From positions 496,001 through 560,000 of the forward strand of contig NZ_ANBA01000008.1 in assembly GCF_000341085.1 (NCBI RefSeq): a stretch of DNA of 64,000 nt, written 5' to 3'. This DNA comes from Nocardiopsis ganjiahuensis DSM 45031. GTDB lineage: Bacteria > Actinomycetota > Actinomycetes > Streptosporangiales > Streptosporangiaceae. The notes under the pieces are model-generated. The model was not told the DNA's origin and did not search any database. It was given only the letters and a program-made list of their open reading frames with translations. A program made the position numbers and the translations under genes. Below are positions 33,442 through 41,817 of the stretch, in pieces. Numbering within the stretch: position 1 is the stretch's first letter; each line of letters begins with the position of its first letter.

Positions 33442-33485
33442 GCGGACCACGGCTTTACGGGATCAGGGGGCCAGGAGTCACGGGA

Positions 33486-36400
33486 TCAGGTCTTCAGTTC
33501 GACGGTGATCCCTTCGGTGACACCGTTCACGGTGACCTCGAGGTCGATGGTGGCCTCCGAGATCGCGGTGAGTCGGCCGGTCGCCGGATCGAAGGCGGCT
33601 GCGTGGTCGGGCCCGGCGTCCTCGGCCGGGCCGATGTGAACGTCGTCGGAACCCGACCAGTCCGCGCTCACCGGGTAGGCGACCGGGACCGCGGTGCCGT
33701 CGTTGTCGACCGTCGCGGTGACGTCGGCCTGCCCGCCCACCTCCAGCGAGGTCGGCGCGTCCAGTTCCAGACCGTCCACGTGGGGGCGCAGCTCGGTCCT
33801 CACCCAGTTGTCCCCGGGGCTCCCGCCGGTGTCGACACCCCACAGCGACCAGCCGGTGAAGCCGCCGTCCGCGGGACCGGCCGAGGGGTTCTTGCCGACG
33901 TTGCCGCTGATGACGTAGGGCACGCCGTCCACCCGGTCGGCGTGGAACACTCCCGCGTGCGCGCCGATGAACACCGTGCCCTTGCCGGTCTCGGACTGGA
34001 ACTCGGACAACCAGCTCTCGACGGTCGCCGCCTCCTTGCGGTCGGACAGTTCGCTGGCCTTGGAGGGCAGCGGGTCGCGGAAGGGCACGTGCTGGGCCAC
34101 CACGACGGAGGTCACTGCGGGGTCCTCGGCCGCCTCGTCGAGCTCCCGGCGCAGCAGCGGCAGCTGTGACCAGTCGCTGGACCGGTAGGAGAACCGGGCG
34201 GTGTCCAGCAGGACGAACCTCGTGCCGTGGTGGTCCACCACGTGCTGGGTGTCCCCGAACGCGTCCCGGAAGTTGTCCAGCGTGCCCCCGTCCACCTCGT
34301 GGTTGCCGGGAACGTAGTAGTAGGGCAGCTCGCCCTCCAGCTCCTCGTCGAGGATGAGCCGGGCCAGCGCCAGGTCCTCCGGTGCGGCCTCGTCGACGAA
34401 GTCGCCGTTGATGAGGAGGAACTCGGCGTCGCTGTCCCGGATCTCGCGGAGAGCGCGGCGGGTGTAGGCGATGATCTCGCTGTCGGGGTCACGGGCGACG
34501 AACTGCGCGTCGGACAGGACGGCGAACCGCCAGTCCTGGCCGGCCACGGTCGCACCGGGCGCCACCACGGGGTCGACGACCGGTTCGGCGGGTGGCACCT
34601 CCACCGGCGGCGGCACCATCGCGGCGAGCTCGTCGACGATCACCTCGCCCTGGTAGCTCGCGCTCGGCTCGGTCTCGGCGAAGTAGATGCGGCGCAGCGA
34701 GAGCGGGTACTGCGTGCCCGGCGGGACCTCGAAGACCAGCTGCTGCCAGCCCGGTTCGTCGAGGTACCCGGCGCGCAGCGCGGGCAGCAGCTGGCCCGCA
34801 CCGTCCCAGACCTGCAGGCTGGCCCACTCCCCGTTGCCCTCGGAATGCACCCAGGCGCGCAGTTCCTGCGGTTGCCCGGGGATCTCCAGTTCCCCGGCGG
34901 GCGGCAGGACCCCGCCGGTACGGGTCCCGGTGGAGGCGGTGAAGTCGTAGGTCAGCTCCACCGCGTCGCCGTCGCGGCCCCCGGTCACCGCGACGCCTCC
35001 GTCGGCGCGCTCACCGAAGTAGGTCCAGTCGGCCGCGTCCTCGAAGTCGGCGACGACGACCTCGTCCAGGCCTACGGTGACCGCGAAGGTCGTCTCGACG
35101 TCGGCGACCCGGACGGTGGCGAGGGTGGAACCGCTGTCGGTGGCGGCCCGGATCTCGAACCGCCCGTCCTCGGTCACCGAGGCCGTGGCGACGGCTTCGT
35201 CGAGGGTCAGCTCGACGTCGGCCGGTTCGATCGGAGCGGTGAAACCGCGGGAGTCGTAACCGGTCACCTCGAGCACGGTGGCGGCCTCGGCGTCGGCGAG
35301 CCCCACCCGTTCGGGCGTGGTCTCGATCCGGGTCAGGTCACCGAGCACGGTCAGGTCGACGTCGCCGGTGGCGCTCCGCCGCATGGCGGTGACGGTGGCG
35401 GTGCCCGCCGAGCGGGCAGTGAACACGCCGTCGCGGTCCACGGTGCCGACCCTGTTGTCGTCGGACCGCCAGTGCGGGTCGGCCTCGACCGGTGCGTAGG
35501 TCTCGTCGTGGCCGGCCGCGGTCAGCGTCCTGGTCAGGCCGGGGAAGACACGGTCGGGTCGGCTGGGCGCCGAGTATCCGGAGCCGTCGGCGCGTTCGGG
35601 TTCGACCAGGGGCTGGACCCAGAAGCCGTCGAGCCGGCCGCTGCCCTCGGGGGCGAACAGGGCGAGCCCGTTGGGCACCTCGCGTTCCCCGCCGTCCGAG
35701 GGCCGGTTCTCGACCCGCACCCGGTCCGTGCCGGGGGTGCGCGCCACCATGGTGGACGAGCCGCCGCCGTCGAGGTTGACCGCGGTGTGCGCACCGGCCT
35801 CGACCATCATCTCGCCCAGTTCGTCGAGGCCGACGCCCTCGGCGAAGGAGGGCTGCCGCCCGTCGACGCTGAGCAGGAACATCTGCGAGCCGTCCTCGGA
35901 GAACCCGAGCGCCGTGCGCGGGGCCCCGGGTGTGTTGTCTCCCTCTCGGGCCTGCTGGACCTGTCCGTCGACGACGAGCATCTGGCGGCCGTTCAGCGCG
36001 GCGTGGATCTCCTGGTCGTCGCCGGCCCGGGTGTCGTAGTCGATGCTGACCGGGTCGCCCACGGCCAGGTCGGACAGTGTTTCGGCGCCGTCCTCGCGGC
36101 CGACCAGGACGAAGGCGTCGTCGGCGATCTCTCCCTCGCGCGGCTGCTCCACGACCTCGGTGACGACCCCGTCGGTGACCACGACCTCCACGGCCGTCTC
36201 GGCGCCCCCGACCGCGTGGCACCGGCAGTACTCGCCCCACAGCGGGGTGAACGCGGCGATCCCGCCGGTGTCCAGTACGGGTTTGTTGATCGCGTCCAGC
36301 GACGGTGCCTCACCGGTCGGCAGCTCGACGGCGCCCTCGAAGAAGACCTCGCCGATCGAGCCGAGCCCGTCGGGTGTGAAGATCGCGGCGGACCCGCGGT

Positions 36401-36917
36401 AGTCCTCGGGGCCCGGGGAATGGATCAGTTCACCGCTCCGCACGCCCACGCCCTGGGGTGCGCCGGAGGCGTTGATGTCGAAGAAGTCGCCGTTCACCGC
36501 GGCGACCGCCTCGGCGCGGTCGGCCTGCTCGCTCAGCGGTTCCGGGTCGGTCATCCGGCCGGGGAAGAGGTAGTCGACGCTGATCCCGCCGGTGAGGTCG
36601 GCGGTGAGCAGGTCGGCCTGCAGCCAGCTGGGGTTGCCCGTGTAGGCGTCCGGCCCGTAGGCGTCGAACGAGGTCAGCGTGACGCCGGGGGCGACGGGGC
36701 GTTCGGTGTCGAACGTCTCCAGGCGCGGTTCCGGGTCGGCGGCCTGTGTGGCCGTGCCGTCCGGCGGGATCTCGACGGTCTCGCTGAACCCGGTGTGCTC
36801 GCTCGGGTCGGCGTTGGTCGCGTTCGCGCCGGTGACCGGCGCGAGGGCGAGGACCAGGGCGAGAACCGCGGCCAGGGCGGCGGGGGTGCGTGAGCGGATC
36901 GACCACCGGCGATTCAT
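33486..36917 (-). CDS. Secreted phosphodiester glycosidase (NAGPA-like) fused to metallophosphoesterase
   Basis: A 1143-residue secreted protein: signal peptide (residues 1 to about 33), a phosphodiester-glycosidase (NAGPA) domain at about 70 to 430 (AVNGDFFDINASGAPQG, then SVDGRQ and AVNLDGGGSSTM), Ig-like or Big-type segments at about 480 to 610, a carbohydrate-binding-like jelly-roll region at about 620 to 770, and a calcineurin-like metallophosphoesterase at about 800 to 1040 (LINGDFVDE, GNHEVDG, AQHVPFRD). The first metal motif reads SDAQF rather than the usual DxH, and GHxH is replaced by GAHAG. It may cleave sugar-phosphodiester links in teichoic acids or extracellular glycans and then remove phosphate. 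ATG 36917 follows GGAGG. Confidence 0.85.
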   Translation of the reverse strand: MNRRWSIRSRTPAALAAVLALVLALAPVTGANATNADPSEHTGFSETVEIPPDGTATQAADPEPRLETFDTERPVAPGVTLTSFDAYGPDAYTGNPSWLQADLLTADLTGGISVDYLFPGRMTDPEPLSEQADRAEAVAAVNGDFFDINASGAPQGVGVRSGELIHSPGPEDYRGSAAIFTPDGLGSIGEVFFEGAVELPTGEAPSLDAINKPVLDTGGIAAFTPLWGEYCRCHAVGGAETAVEVVVTDGVVTEVVEQPREGEIADDAFVLVGREDGAETLSDLAVGDPVSIDYDTRAGDDQEIHAALNGRQMLVVDGQVQQAREGDNTPGAPRTALGFSEDGSQMFLLSVDGRQPSFAEGVGLDELGEMMVEAGAHTAVNLDGGGSSTMVARTPGTDRVRVENRPSDGGEREVPNGLALFAPEGSGRLDGFWVQPLVEPERADGSGYSAPSRPDRVFPGLTRTLTAAGHDETYAPVEADPHWRSDDNRVGTVDRDGVFTARSAGTATVTAMRRSATGDVDLTVLGDLTRIETTPERVGLADAEAATVLEVTGYDSRGFTAPIEPADVELTLDEAVATASVTEDGRFEIRAATDSGSTLATVRVADVETTFAVTVGLDEVVVADFEDAADWTYFGERADGGVAVTGGRDGDAVELTYDFTASTGTRTGGVLPPAGELEIPGQPQELRAWVHSEGNGEWASLQVWDGAGQLLPALRAGYLDEPGWQQLVFEVPPGTQYPLSLRRIYFAETEPSASYQGEVIVDELAAMVPPPVEVPPAEPVVDPVVAPGATVAGQDWRFAVLSDAQFVARDPDSEIIAYTRRALREIRDSDAEFLLINGDFVDEAAPEDLALARLILDEELEGELPYYYVPGNHEVDGGTLDNFRDAFGDTQHVVDHHGTRFVLLDTARFSYRSSDWSQLPLLRRELDEAAEDPAVTSVVVAQHVPFRDPLPSKASELSDRKEAATVESWLSEFQSETGKGTVFIGAHAGVFHADRVDGVPYVISGNVGKNPSAGPADGGFTGWSLWGVDTGGSPGDNWVRTELRPHVDGLELDAPTSLEVGGQADVTATVDNDGTAVPVAYPVSADWSGSDDVHIGPAEDAGPDHAAAFDPATGRLTAISEATIDLEVTVNGVTEGITVELKT

Positions 36918-37274
36918 GGGAAGCCTCCGGGCGGCTGGGGGATGGCGGAGGGCCCTGCGCGGAGGGCCCCGTGCGTGAACTTCCTACCAGTTAGCCGGTC
37001 CGTTGTGTAGGAAGTGAACGGCGCAGGATTCCGGCCCGGTCTCCCGGCCAGGGCTTCCTCTCGTCCGGCCTCCACCCGGTTCACGGAGATTTCGTCCGAG
37101 GTCGGCTCGTTCGTCACGGAGGAGCGGGGGCGCGGCCGAGGCACCCGGCACCACCGGCGGTTCAGGTCGCGGTCGGCGGTTCCGCTCGGATCGGCGCGAA
37201 CCCCCGCAGGGCGGGGGCGGGGGCACGGCGCGCCACGTCGGCCTGGGGCCGTGCCCGGTTCACGACAGCGGGGG
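36918..37274. other. 357-bp interval with an inverted repeat
   Basis: It holds the promoter region of the NAGPA fusion gene. The clearest element is a 9-bp inverted repeat, ACTTCCTAC/GTAGGAAGT (36979-36987 with 37007-37015, 19 bp apart), flanked on both sides by GTTCAC-like words on the minus strand. A phosphate-regulator (PhoP) site is conceivable for a gene of this function but the match is weak. No gene is convincing in the rest. Confidence 0.5.
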
Positions 37275-37748
37275 TCAGCCGGTCACCGGGGTCAGCCGGA
37301 ACACGGGGATGAGCCGGTCGGTGCGCTGTTCGTACAGGGAGAAGTTCGGCCAGACCAGGCACATGAGCGACCAGGCCCGGTCGCGTTCGTGGGACGTGAG
37401 CTCCTCCGCCCCGACCTCCACCCGGCGTCCCGCCTTCTCGACCAGGGCGGTCCGGGCCTCGCGGAGGTTGCGCGCCCACTGGGGTGCGGCCGGTGCGCCG
37501 AAGGCCGAACCGGCGACCAGCAGATGCGCTCCGTCGCGTACATACAGCAGGGGCACACTGCGCGGCTCACCGCTGTTGCGGCCGCGGACCGTGAGCAGGA
37601 TGTTCGGCAGACCGGCGAGGTCGAGCACCCCCACTCGGCCGCGGCTGACCCGTTGGAGGGCCCGGTCGCTCCGGGTGATCCAGGGCAGCAGCCGCGGCGT
37701 CCACGGGGCGGCGCCGATCCGCACGGCGAGCGGGGTCAACAGTCCCAT
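37275..37748 (-). CDS. Deazaflavin (F420)-dependent nitroreductase family protein
   Basis: A 157-residue protein of the DDN/DUF385 family: the LLTVRGRNSGEPRSVPLLYVRDGAHLLVAGSAFGAPAAPQW region in its usual order (LTVRGRNSGEPR, then VAGSAFG, then PQWARNL) marks the F420-binding split barrel. Members reduce nitroaromatics, quinones or other substrates with F420H2 in Actinobacteria. ATG 37748 gives the normal N-terminus with a hydrophobic beginning that may associate with the membrane. It is a single gene; the physiological substrate is unknown. Confidence 0.85.
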   Translation of the reverse strand: MGLLTPLAVRIGAAPWTPRLLPWITRSDRALQRVSRGRVGVLDLAGLPNILLTVRGRNSGEPRSVPLLYVRDGAHLLVAGSAFGAPAAPQWARNLREARTALVEKAGRRVEVGAEELTSHERDRAWSLMCLVWPNFSLYEQRTDRLIPVFRLTPVTG

Positions 37749-37847
37749 GTCCGCATCGTACGGACCGGGCGGCCGCGTCCGCCAGGAGGACGCGCGAGGG
37801 GCCGCCGCGCCCGCTGCGGACGCGGCGGCCGTCAGGAGGGACGCCGG

Positions 37848-38270
37848 TCAGGCGGCGGAGTACTCGGCGGCGACGTCCAGCACCCAGGTGACTCCGAAGC
37901 GGTCGGTGAGCTGGCCGTAGAGCGGCGCCCACGCCGAGGGGCCGATCGGCTGCCGCACCTGTGCTCCGTCGACGAGCCCGTCCCAGTAGCCCTGGAGCTC
38001 GGCGGGGTCGGTACCCCGCAGGGAGACGAAGAACGGGTCCCTGCCCCGGTCCCACTCCAGGTGCGGGTAGACGTCGTAGGCCATGATCCGGAACCCGTTG
38101 TCCGCGGCGACCTGCCCGAAGGCGACGCGGTCGGCGGTTTCCGGGCCGGTGCCGCCCGTGTCGGCGTAGCCGGCGACGGTCAGCTCGCCTCCGAACACGG
38201 AGTGGTAGAACTCCAGGGCCTGGCGGGCGTCACCGCGAAAGTTCAGATGAGGCGTGATGTCGACGGTCAT
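37848..38270 (-). CDS. PhnB-like VOC family protein
   Basis: A 140-residue VOC protein of the PhnB/3-demethylubiquinone-like group: HLNFRGDARQALEFYHSVFGGELTV at the N-terminus and WAPLYGQLTDRFGVTWVLDV at the C-terminus. Despite the name, members have no proven role in phosphonate use. ATG 38270 has AAGGAG upstream. It is divergent from a WYL-domain regulator, and a 21-bp dyad (38292-38312) lies between them, so it is probably controlled by that regulator. Confidence 0.82.
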   Translation of the reverse strand: MTVDITPHLNFRGDARQALEFYHSVFGGELTVAGYADTGGTGPETADRVAFGQVAADNGFRIMAYDVYPHLEWDRGRDPFFVSLRGTDPAELQGYWDGLVDGAQVRQPIGPSAWAPLYGQLTDRFGVTWVLDVAAEYSAA

Positions 38271-38291
38271 GAGGGGACTCCTTGTTCTCGG

Positions 38292-38312
38292 GGAGAGCCG
38301 GGTCGGCTCTCC
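38292..38312. promoter_or_regulatory. 21-bp dyad in a divergent promoter
   Basis: GGAGAGCC-GGGTC-GGCTCTCC is a perfect inverted repeat located 22 bp from the VOC start and 68 bp from the regulator start. It is a candidate site for the WYL regulator, though a leader hairpin is also possible. Confidence 0.45.
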
Positions 38313-38379
38313 GGCCACAGAACGAGCCTCGCGGAAGTACCGGTCATACCGCGTCCGCTTCTCGCACAGAATGGAGGGC

Positions 38380-39384
38380 ATGGCCAGATCACCCTCGCGG
38401 ATGTTGAAGCTCCTGTCGCTGCTGCAGACCGGACGGGACTGGCCCGGGCGCGTTCTCGCCGAACGGCTGGAGGTCAGTGACCGCACGCTGCGCCGCGACA
38501 TCGAGCACCTGCGTGAACTCGGCTACGGGATCACCGCGGCCAAGGGTCCGGACGGCGGCTACCGGCTGGACGCGGGCTCGGAGCTGCCCCCGTTGCTGTT
38601 CGACGACGACCAGGCCGTCGCGCTCGCGACCGCCCTTCGGGTCGCCGCCGCCTCCGGGGCCGCGGAGAGCGAGGCGGCGCTGCGGGCGCTGACGACGGTC
38701 CGGCAGGTGATGCCGTCGCGGCTGCGCCACCGGATCGACGGGCTGGCGTTCACCGCGCTTCCCGGGGACACCTCCTCACCGGTGGATCCGGACGTTCTCG
38801 TCGCGGTGAGCAGAGCGGTCAGGGCGTGCGAGGTGCTGCGGTTCGACTACGTACCGGTGGGGCGTGATCCCTCGACCGCCCCCTCGCGTCGGCGCGTGGA
38901 ACCCCACCACGTCCTCTTCGCCGCCGGGCGCTGGTACCTCGTCGGCTGGAACCTGGACAGGGACGCCTGGCGGGTGTACCGGATCGACCGGATGGTCCCC
39001 GGTGTCCCGACCGGCCCCCGCTTCGCCCCGCGCCCCGTACCCGGCGGCGACATCAGGGAGTTCCTCGCCGCCAGGCTGAAGGGTTCGGACGGCGGGAACA
39101 CCTGGCCCTGCACGGGCGAGGCTGTCCTGGAGCTGGCCGCGCGGGACGTGGCGCCGTTCGTTCACGACGGAGTCGTCGAGGAACTCGCACCGGACCGGTG
39201 CCGGCTGATCGCCGGTTCCTGGTCCTGGGTGGCGCTGGCCGCCTCGATCGGCCGGTTCGACGCCGCCGTCACCGAGGTCGCGCCCCGCGAGCTGGCCGAC
39301 GCCTTCCGTGCGCTGTCCCACCGTTTCGCCGATGCCGCCGGGCCGTCGTCGACAGCGGAGGCCGGCCCGGTCGGCCCGGCCTGA
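38380..39384 (+). CDS. YafY-type transcriptional regulator with WYL domain
   Basis: A 334-residue regulator. The N-terminal HTH (RMLKLLSLLQTGRDWPGRVLAERLEVSDRTLRRDIEHLRELGYGI in shorter form: LAERLEVSDRTLRRDIE) is of the HTH_11 type, followed by a WYL domain at about residues 145 to 225 (LRFDYVPVGRDPS, then GRWYLVGWNLDRDAWRVYRIDRM) and a WCX extension. Such proteins bind single-stranded DNA or small ligands and often control neighbouring genes. ATG 38380 is preferred, with ATG 38371 as an alternative. It faces a divergent VOC gene. Strongly similar proteins are widespread in actinomycetes. Confidence 0.87.
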   Translation: MARSPSRMLKLLSLLQTGRDWPGRVLAERLEVSDRTLRRDIEHLRELGYGITAAKGPDGGYRLDAGSELPPLLFDDDQAVALATALRVAAASGAAESEAALRALTTVRQVMPSRLRHRIDGLAFTALPGDTSSPVDPDVLVAVSRAVRACEVLRFDYVPVGRDPSTAPSRRRVEPHHVLFAAGRWYLVGWNLDRDAWRVYRIDRMVPGVPTGPRFAPRPVPGGDIREFLAARLKGSDGGNTWPCTGEAVLELAARDVAPFVHDGVVEELAPDRCRLIAGSWSWVALAASIGRFDAAVTEVAPRELADAFRALSHRFADAAGPSSTAEAGPVGPA

Positions 39385-39408
39385 GCGCCGGTTCGGCAGT
39401 CGGACGGA

Positions 39409-39927
39409 TCACCGCCGGGCCCGGTCCAGCAGCGCCTCCGCCCGCTGGTGGGCGACACGTGAGGACGCGACCAGGGCCGGGTCCGCTCCCTCGAAGACGC
39501 GGAGCTGAAGGGCTCGGGAGAACGCCTCCGCGGCCTCCCGCAGGTCGCCGCCGACGAAGTGCGCCTTGCCCAGGTGCTGCCACAGCACCGCCTCGCGGGC
39601 GGTGCCGCGGCAGTCCTCCAGGAGCTGCCCGTACTCCCCGACCGCCCATGCGATCCGGCCCAGGTCACGGCGGACATCGGCCAGCAGAGCACGGTGGCGG
39701 ACCGTCGGGGCCTCCTCGACCAGGGCCGACGCGAGGGGTTCTGCCTCCTCGGGGCGGCCGCTCCAGAGCTCCTCGAGAACACGCAGGGCCGGGTCAGAGG
39801 CGTTCGCGCGCCGGAACTCCGCCAGGTCCTCGATCACCGGGAGCAGGGTCAGCGCGTCCGTGTACCAGCCCGGTCCGCCGGGGACACGGGTCCCCTGGCC
39901 GTCGTCGCGGCTTTCGGCAGAAGTCAT
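39409..39927 (-). CDS. Tetratricopeptide-repeat-like protein
   Basis: A 172-residue, mostly helical protein. Regularly spaced helix pairs from about residue 45 onward, including VLWQHLGKAHFVGGDLREAAEAFSRALQLR, fit two or three degenerate TPR units. It has no catalytic motif and no signal peptide. TPR proteins serve as protein-protein adaptors. ATG 39927 is the likely start because the upstream frame extension is proline- and arginine-rich. It is convergent with the WYL regulator (24 bp between stops) and divergent from the DUF1989 gene. Confidence 0.7.
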   Translation of the reverse strand: MTSAESRDDGQGTRVPGGPGWYTDALTLLPVIEDLAEFRRANASDPALRVLEELWSGRPEEAEPLASALVEEAPTVRHRALLADVRRDLGRIAWAVGEYGQLLEDCRGTAREAVLWQHLGKAHFVGGDLREAAEAFSRALQLRVFEGADPALVASSRVAHQRAEALLDRARR

Positions 39928-40046
39928 GTGCGGCAGGTTAGCGGCGACGTGGGCCTTTGGGGTGGGGAGCACACGGGTACGCTCCCGGGCGCGCCCCTGA
40001 CCGGGTGCGCACCCGGGACACGGATGCGTCAGGAAACGAGGAGACG

Positions 40047-40880
40047 TTGGGTTCACCCGAGGCCGCCTACCAGTCCGGTGAGGGCAGTGCCCTCAGTGTC
40101 GACACCGCCTTCTACGACCGGCTCGCCGAACACACCGAGGGCCGTGAGCTCGTGGAGCGGTTCGTGCTGCCGATCCGGTCCGGCCGGGCGTGGGAGGTGC
40201 CCGCCGGACACCTGTGCCGAATCTCCACACCGGAGGGGCCGCAGGTCGGGGACCTCAACATCTGGAACCGGCACAACCCGCGCGAACGCCTGTGGGCCTC
40301 ACGCACCCGCCAGCTGCAGAGCTCCCACGTGACCCGCCACGACCGCCTGTGGTCGACCCTGCCGTACCTGCGCCCCCTGGTGACGATCACCAACGACACC
40401 CTGGAGTGGTACGGGACCGACGAGGACGGCGGGCGGGTGCACGACCTGCTCGGAACCCGGTGCGACCCGTACGTGAACCGGATGCTCACCGGGGAGGACT
40501 TCGACCGGCACTGCCATTCGAACCTGACCCGCGCGGTGCTGCCCTACGGGCTGACCGAGTTCGACGTGCACGACGTGCTCAACGTCTTCCAGTGCACCGG
40601 ACTCAACGAGGGGGACCAGTACTTCATGAAGGCCTCTCCCGCCGGGCCGGGGGACTTCTTCGAGTTCTTCGCCGAACAGGACCTGCTCTGCGCGCTGTCG
40701 ACCTGCCCCGGCGGGGACCTCTCGGTTCCGCTGTGGGGACCGGACGCCCGGGACCCGATCGACGTGTGCCGACCGCTCGGCGTGGAGGTCCACCGCCCGG
40801 CCCCCGAGCTCGTCGAGGGCTGGAACGAGCCGCCGACCGCCGCTTACCGGGGGCGGCACGGGCTCACCGGCCCCGGCTGA
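40047..40880 (+). CDS. DUF1989 (urea carboxylase-associated) family protein
   Basis: A 277-residue protein of the DUF1989 family: GRAWEVPAGHLCRIS near the start, then the GPQVGDLNIWNRHNPRERLWASRTRQL region and a cysteine/histidine-containing segment (GTRCDPYVNRML, CHSNLTRAV) that may bind metal. Relatives are encoded with urea amidolyase or aminomethyltransferase genes, but some stand alone as here. The start is TTG 40047 with GAGGAG upstream; the longer frame upstream overlaps the divergent promoter. No urea-related gene is nearby, so its role is open. Confidence 0.75.
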   Translation: MGSPEAAYQSGEGSALSVDTAFYDRLAEHTEGRELVERFVLPIRSGRAWEVPAGHLCRISTPEGPQVGDLNIWNRHNPRERLWASRTRQLQSSHVTRHDRLWSTLPYLRPLVTITNDTLEWYGTDEDGGRVHDLLGTRCDPYVNRMLTGEDFDRHCHSNLTRAVLPYGLTEFDVHDVLNVFQCTGLNEGDQYFMKASPAGPGDFFEFFAEQDLLCALSTCPGGDLSVPLWGPDARDPIDVCRPLGVEVHRPAPELVEGWNEPPTAAYRGRHGLTGPG

Positions 40881-41072
40881 GCCGGTGGAGTTCGCGGCTG
40901 TGGAAGACGGCGGGTTCGGGCCGGGCCGGTCGACGACCAGCAGGTTCCCCGCCACGAGGCCGCCGTGGAACCGGGTCGGCTCGGGGAAGAGCGCTGTTCC
41001 CTCCAGCAGAGGAAGCGTGCGGCCCCTCCCCTGCGCAGCTAAGCGAAGTTGAAATCGGGTGTTCTGCACGTC

Positions 41073-41101
41073 TTGTCGTGATTGATCACTACGCATAGCA
41101 T
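41073..41101 (+). promoter_or_regulatory. Snapalysin promoter
   Basis: TTGTCG (41073-41078) and TAGCAT (41096-41101) are 17 bp apart, about 60 bp upstream of the protease start. The spacer holds TTGATCACT-type AT-rich sequence. In other actinomycetes snapalysin genes are switched on by a divergent LysR-type gene; none is present here. Confidence 0.5.
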
Positions 41102-41159
41102 CGGGCCGACCCCACCCGGTCACTCAAGGCATCAGCGCCCTCACCCCCGGGAGCCCCCC

Positions 41160-41735
41160 ATGCTGAGACGTATCCTCACGCCCCTACTGATCACGCTGAG
41201 TGCACTGGCACTGACTCTGTTCGGTGCCGCACCGGCCACCGCGGCGCCCGCGGAGCAGTCCCGGCCGCTGGTTCGGACTGTCCTGTACTACGACTCCAGC
41301 CAGGCCGCGGAGTACACCTCCGCCGTGGCCTCGGCCGTGGACGTGTGGAACTCCAGCGTCGGCAACGTCCGGCTGGAGCCGGCGTCCTCCGGACAGCACG
41401 CCGAGATCCGGATCGTCGCCGACGACGGCTGGCCCCGCGCCCATCTGGGGCCGGTGCGGCCGGGCGGACGGGTCACCGTCTGGATGGGCCGCCAAGGCAC
41501 CGCCGAAGGCTACGACGCGGTGCGGATCGCCGCGCACGAGCTCGGCCACAGCCTGGGCCTGCCCGACGCCAAGCCCGGCCCGTGCTCGTCCCTGATGTCG
41601 GGTTCCACCGGCGGCGTGAACTGCACCAACCCCGCGCCCAACGCCTCCGAGCGCTCGCGGGTCGAGGCCGCCTACGGCAGCGGTACGGCGGGCCTGCGCG
41701 CCGCTGACGGGCAGCTCCTGGTCGACCGTTTCTGA
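41160..41735 (+). CDS. Snapalysin family secreted metalloprotease (M7)
   Basis: A 191-residue secreted protease. Signal peptide residues 1 to about 29 (RRILTPLLITLSALALTLFG, cleavage after ATAA). The zinc site HELGHSLGLPD at 126-136 is the HExxHxxGxxD signature of snapalysin, and two cysteines (residues about 142 and 155) can form the conserved disulfide. The enzyme is a small neutral protease that cleaves exported proteins for nutrition. ATG 41160 follows a purine-rich stretch. It is followed by a strong terminator hairpin. Confidence 0.9.
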   Translation: MLRRILTPLLITLSALALTLFGAAPATAAPAEQSRPLVRTVLYYDSSQAAEYTSAVASAVDVWNSSVGNVRLEPASSGQHAEIRIVADDGWPRAHLGPVRPGGRVTVWMGRQGTAEGYDAVRIAAHELGHSLGLPDAKPGPCSSLMSGSTGGVNCTNPAPNASERSRVEAAYGSGTAGLRAADGQLLVDRF

Positions 41736-41755
41736 GCGGGCACGGAACGAACGGC

Positions 41756-41795
41756 CTTCGACGGCCGACCCGCACCTGCGGGTCGGCCGTCGAGG
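41756..41795. terminator. 18-bp hairpin between snapalysin and hydrolase genes
   Basis: Arms 41756-41773 and 41778-41795 pair with one G-T pair around a 4-nt ACCT loop. The genes on both sides converge on it, so it should terminate both. Confidence 0.8.
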
Positions 41796-41817
41796 TGTGA
41801 GGGCCCGGCGGGGCGCG

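Larger units (their letters stand above)
33001..33485. other. 485-bp intergenic region with two strong hairpins
   Basis: Noncoding interval between the lysozyme-fold gene and the 3' end of the NAGPA fusion gene, both on the minus strand. It contains the promoter of the former, a perfect 18-bp hairpin with a 4-nt loop (33186-33225) and a terminator-like hairpin (33420-33441). I looked for a cyclic-di-AMP (ydaO) riboswitch, which often precedes such wall-hydrolase genes, and did not find its conserved elements. Confidence 0.65.

Noticed and set aside
33001-33485. Cyclic-di-AMP (ydaO) riboswitch before the lysozyme-fold gene
   Set aside because: Such riboswitches often precede wall hydrolases, so I looked for the conserved core, but its expected conserved segments are not present.
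36979-37015. Standard Pho box for the NAGPA fusion gene
   Set aside because: GTTCAC words are present, but not as tandem 11-bp direct repeats; kept only as a weak hypothesis.
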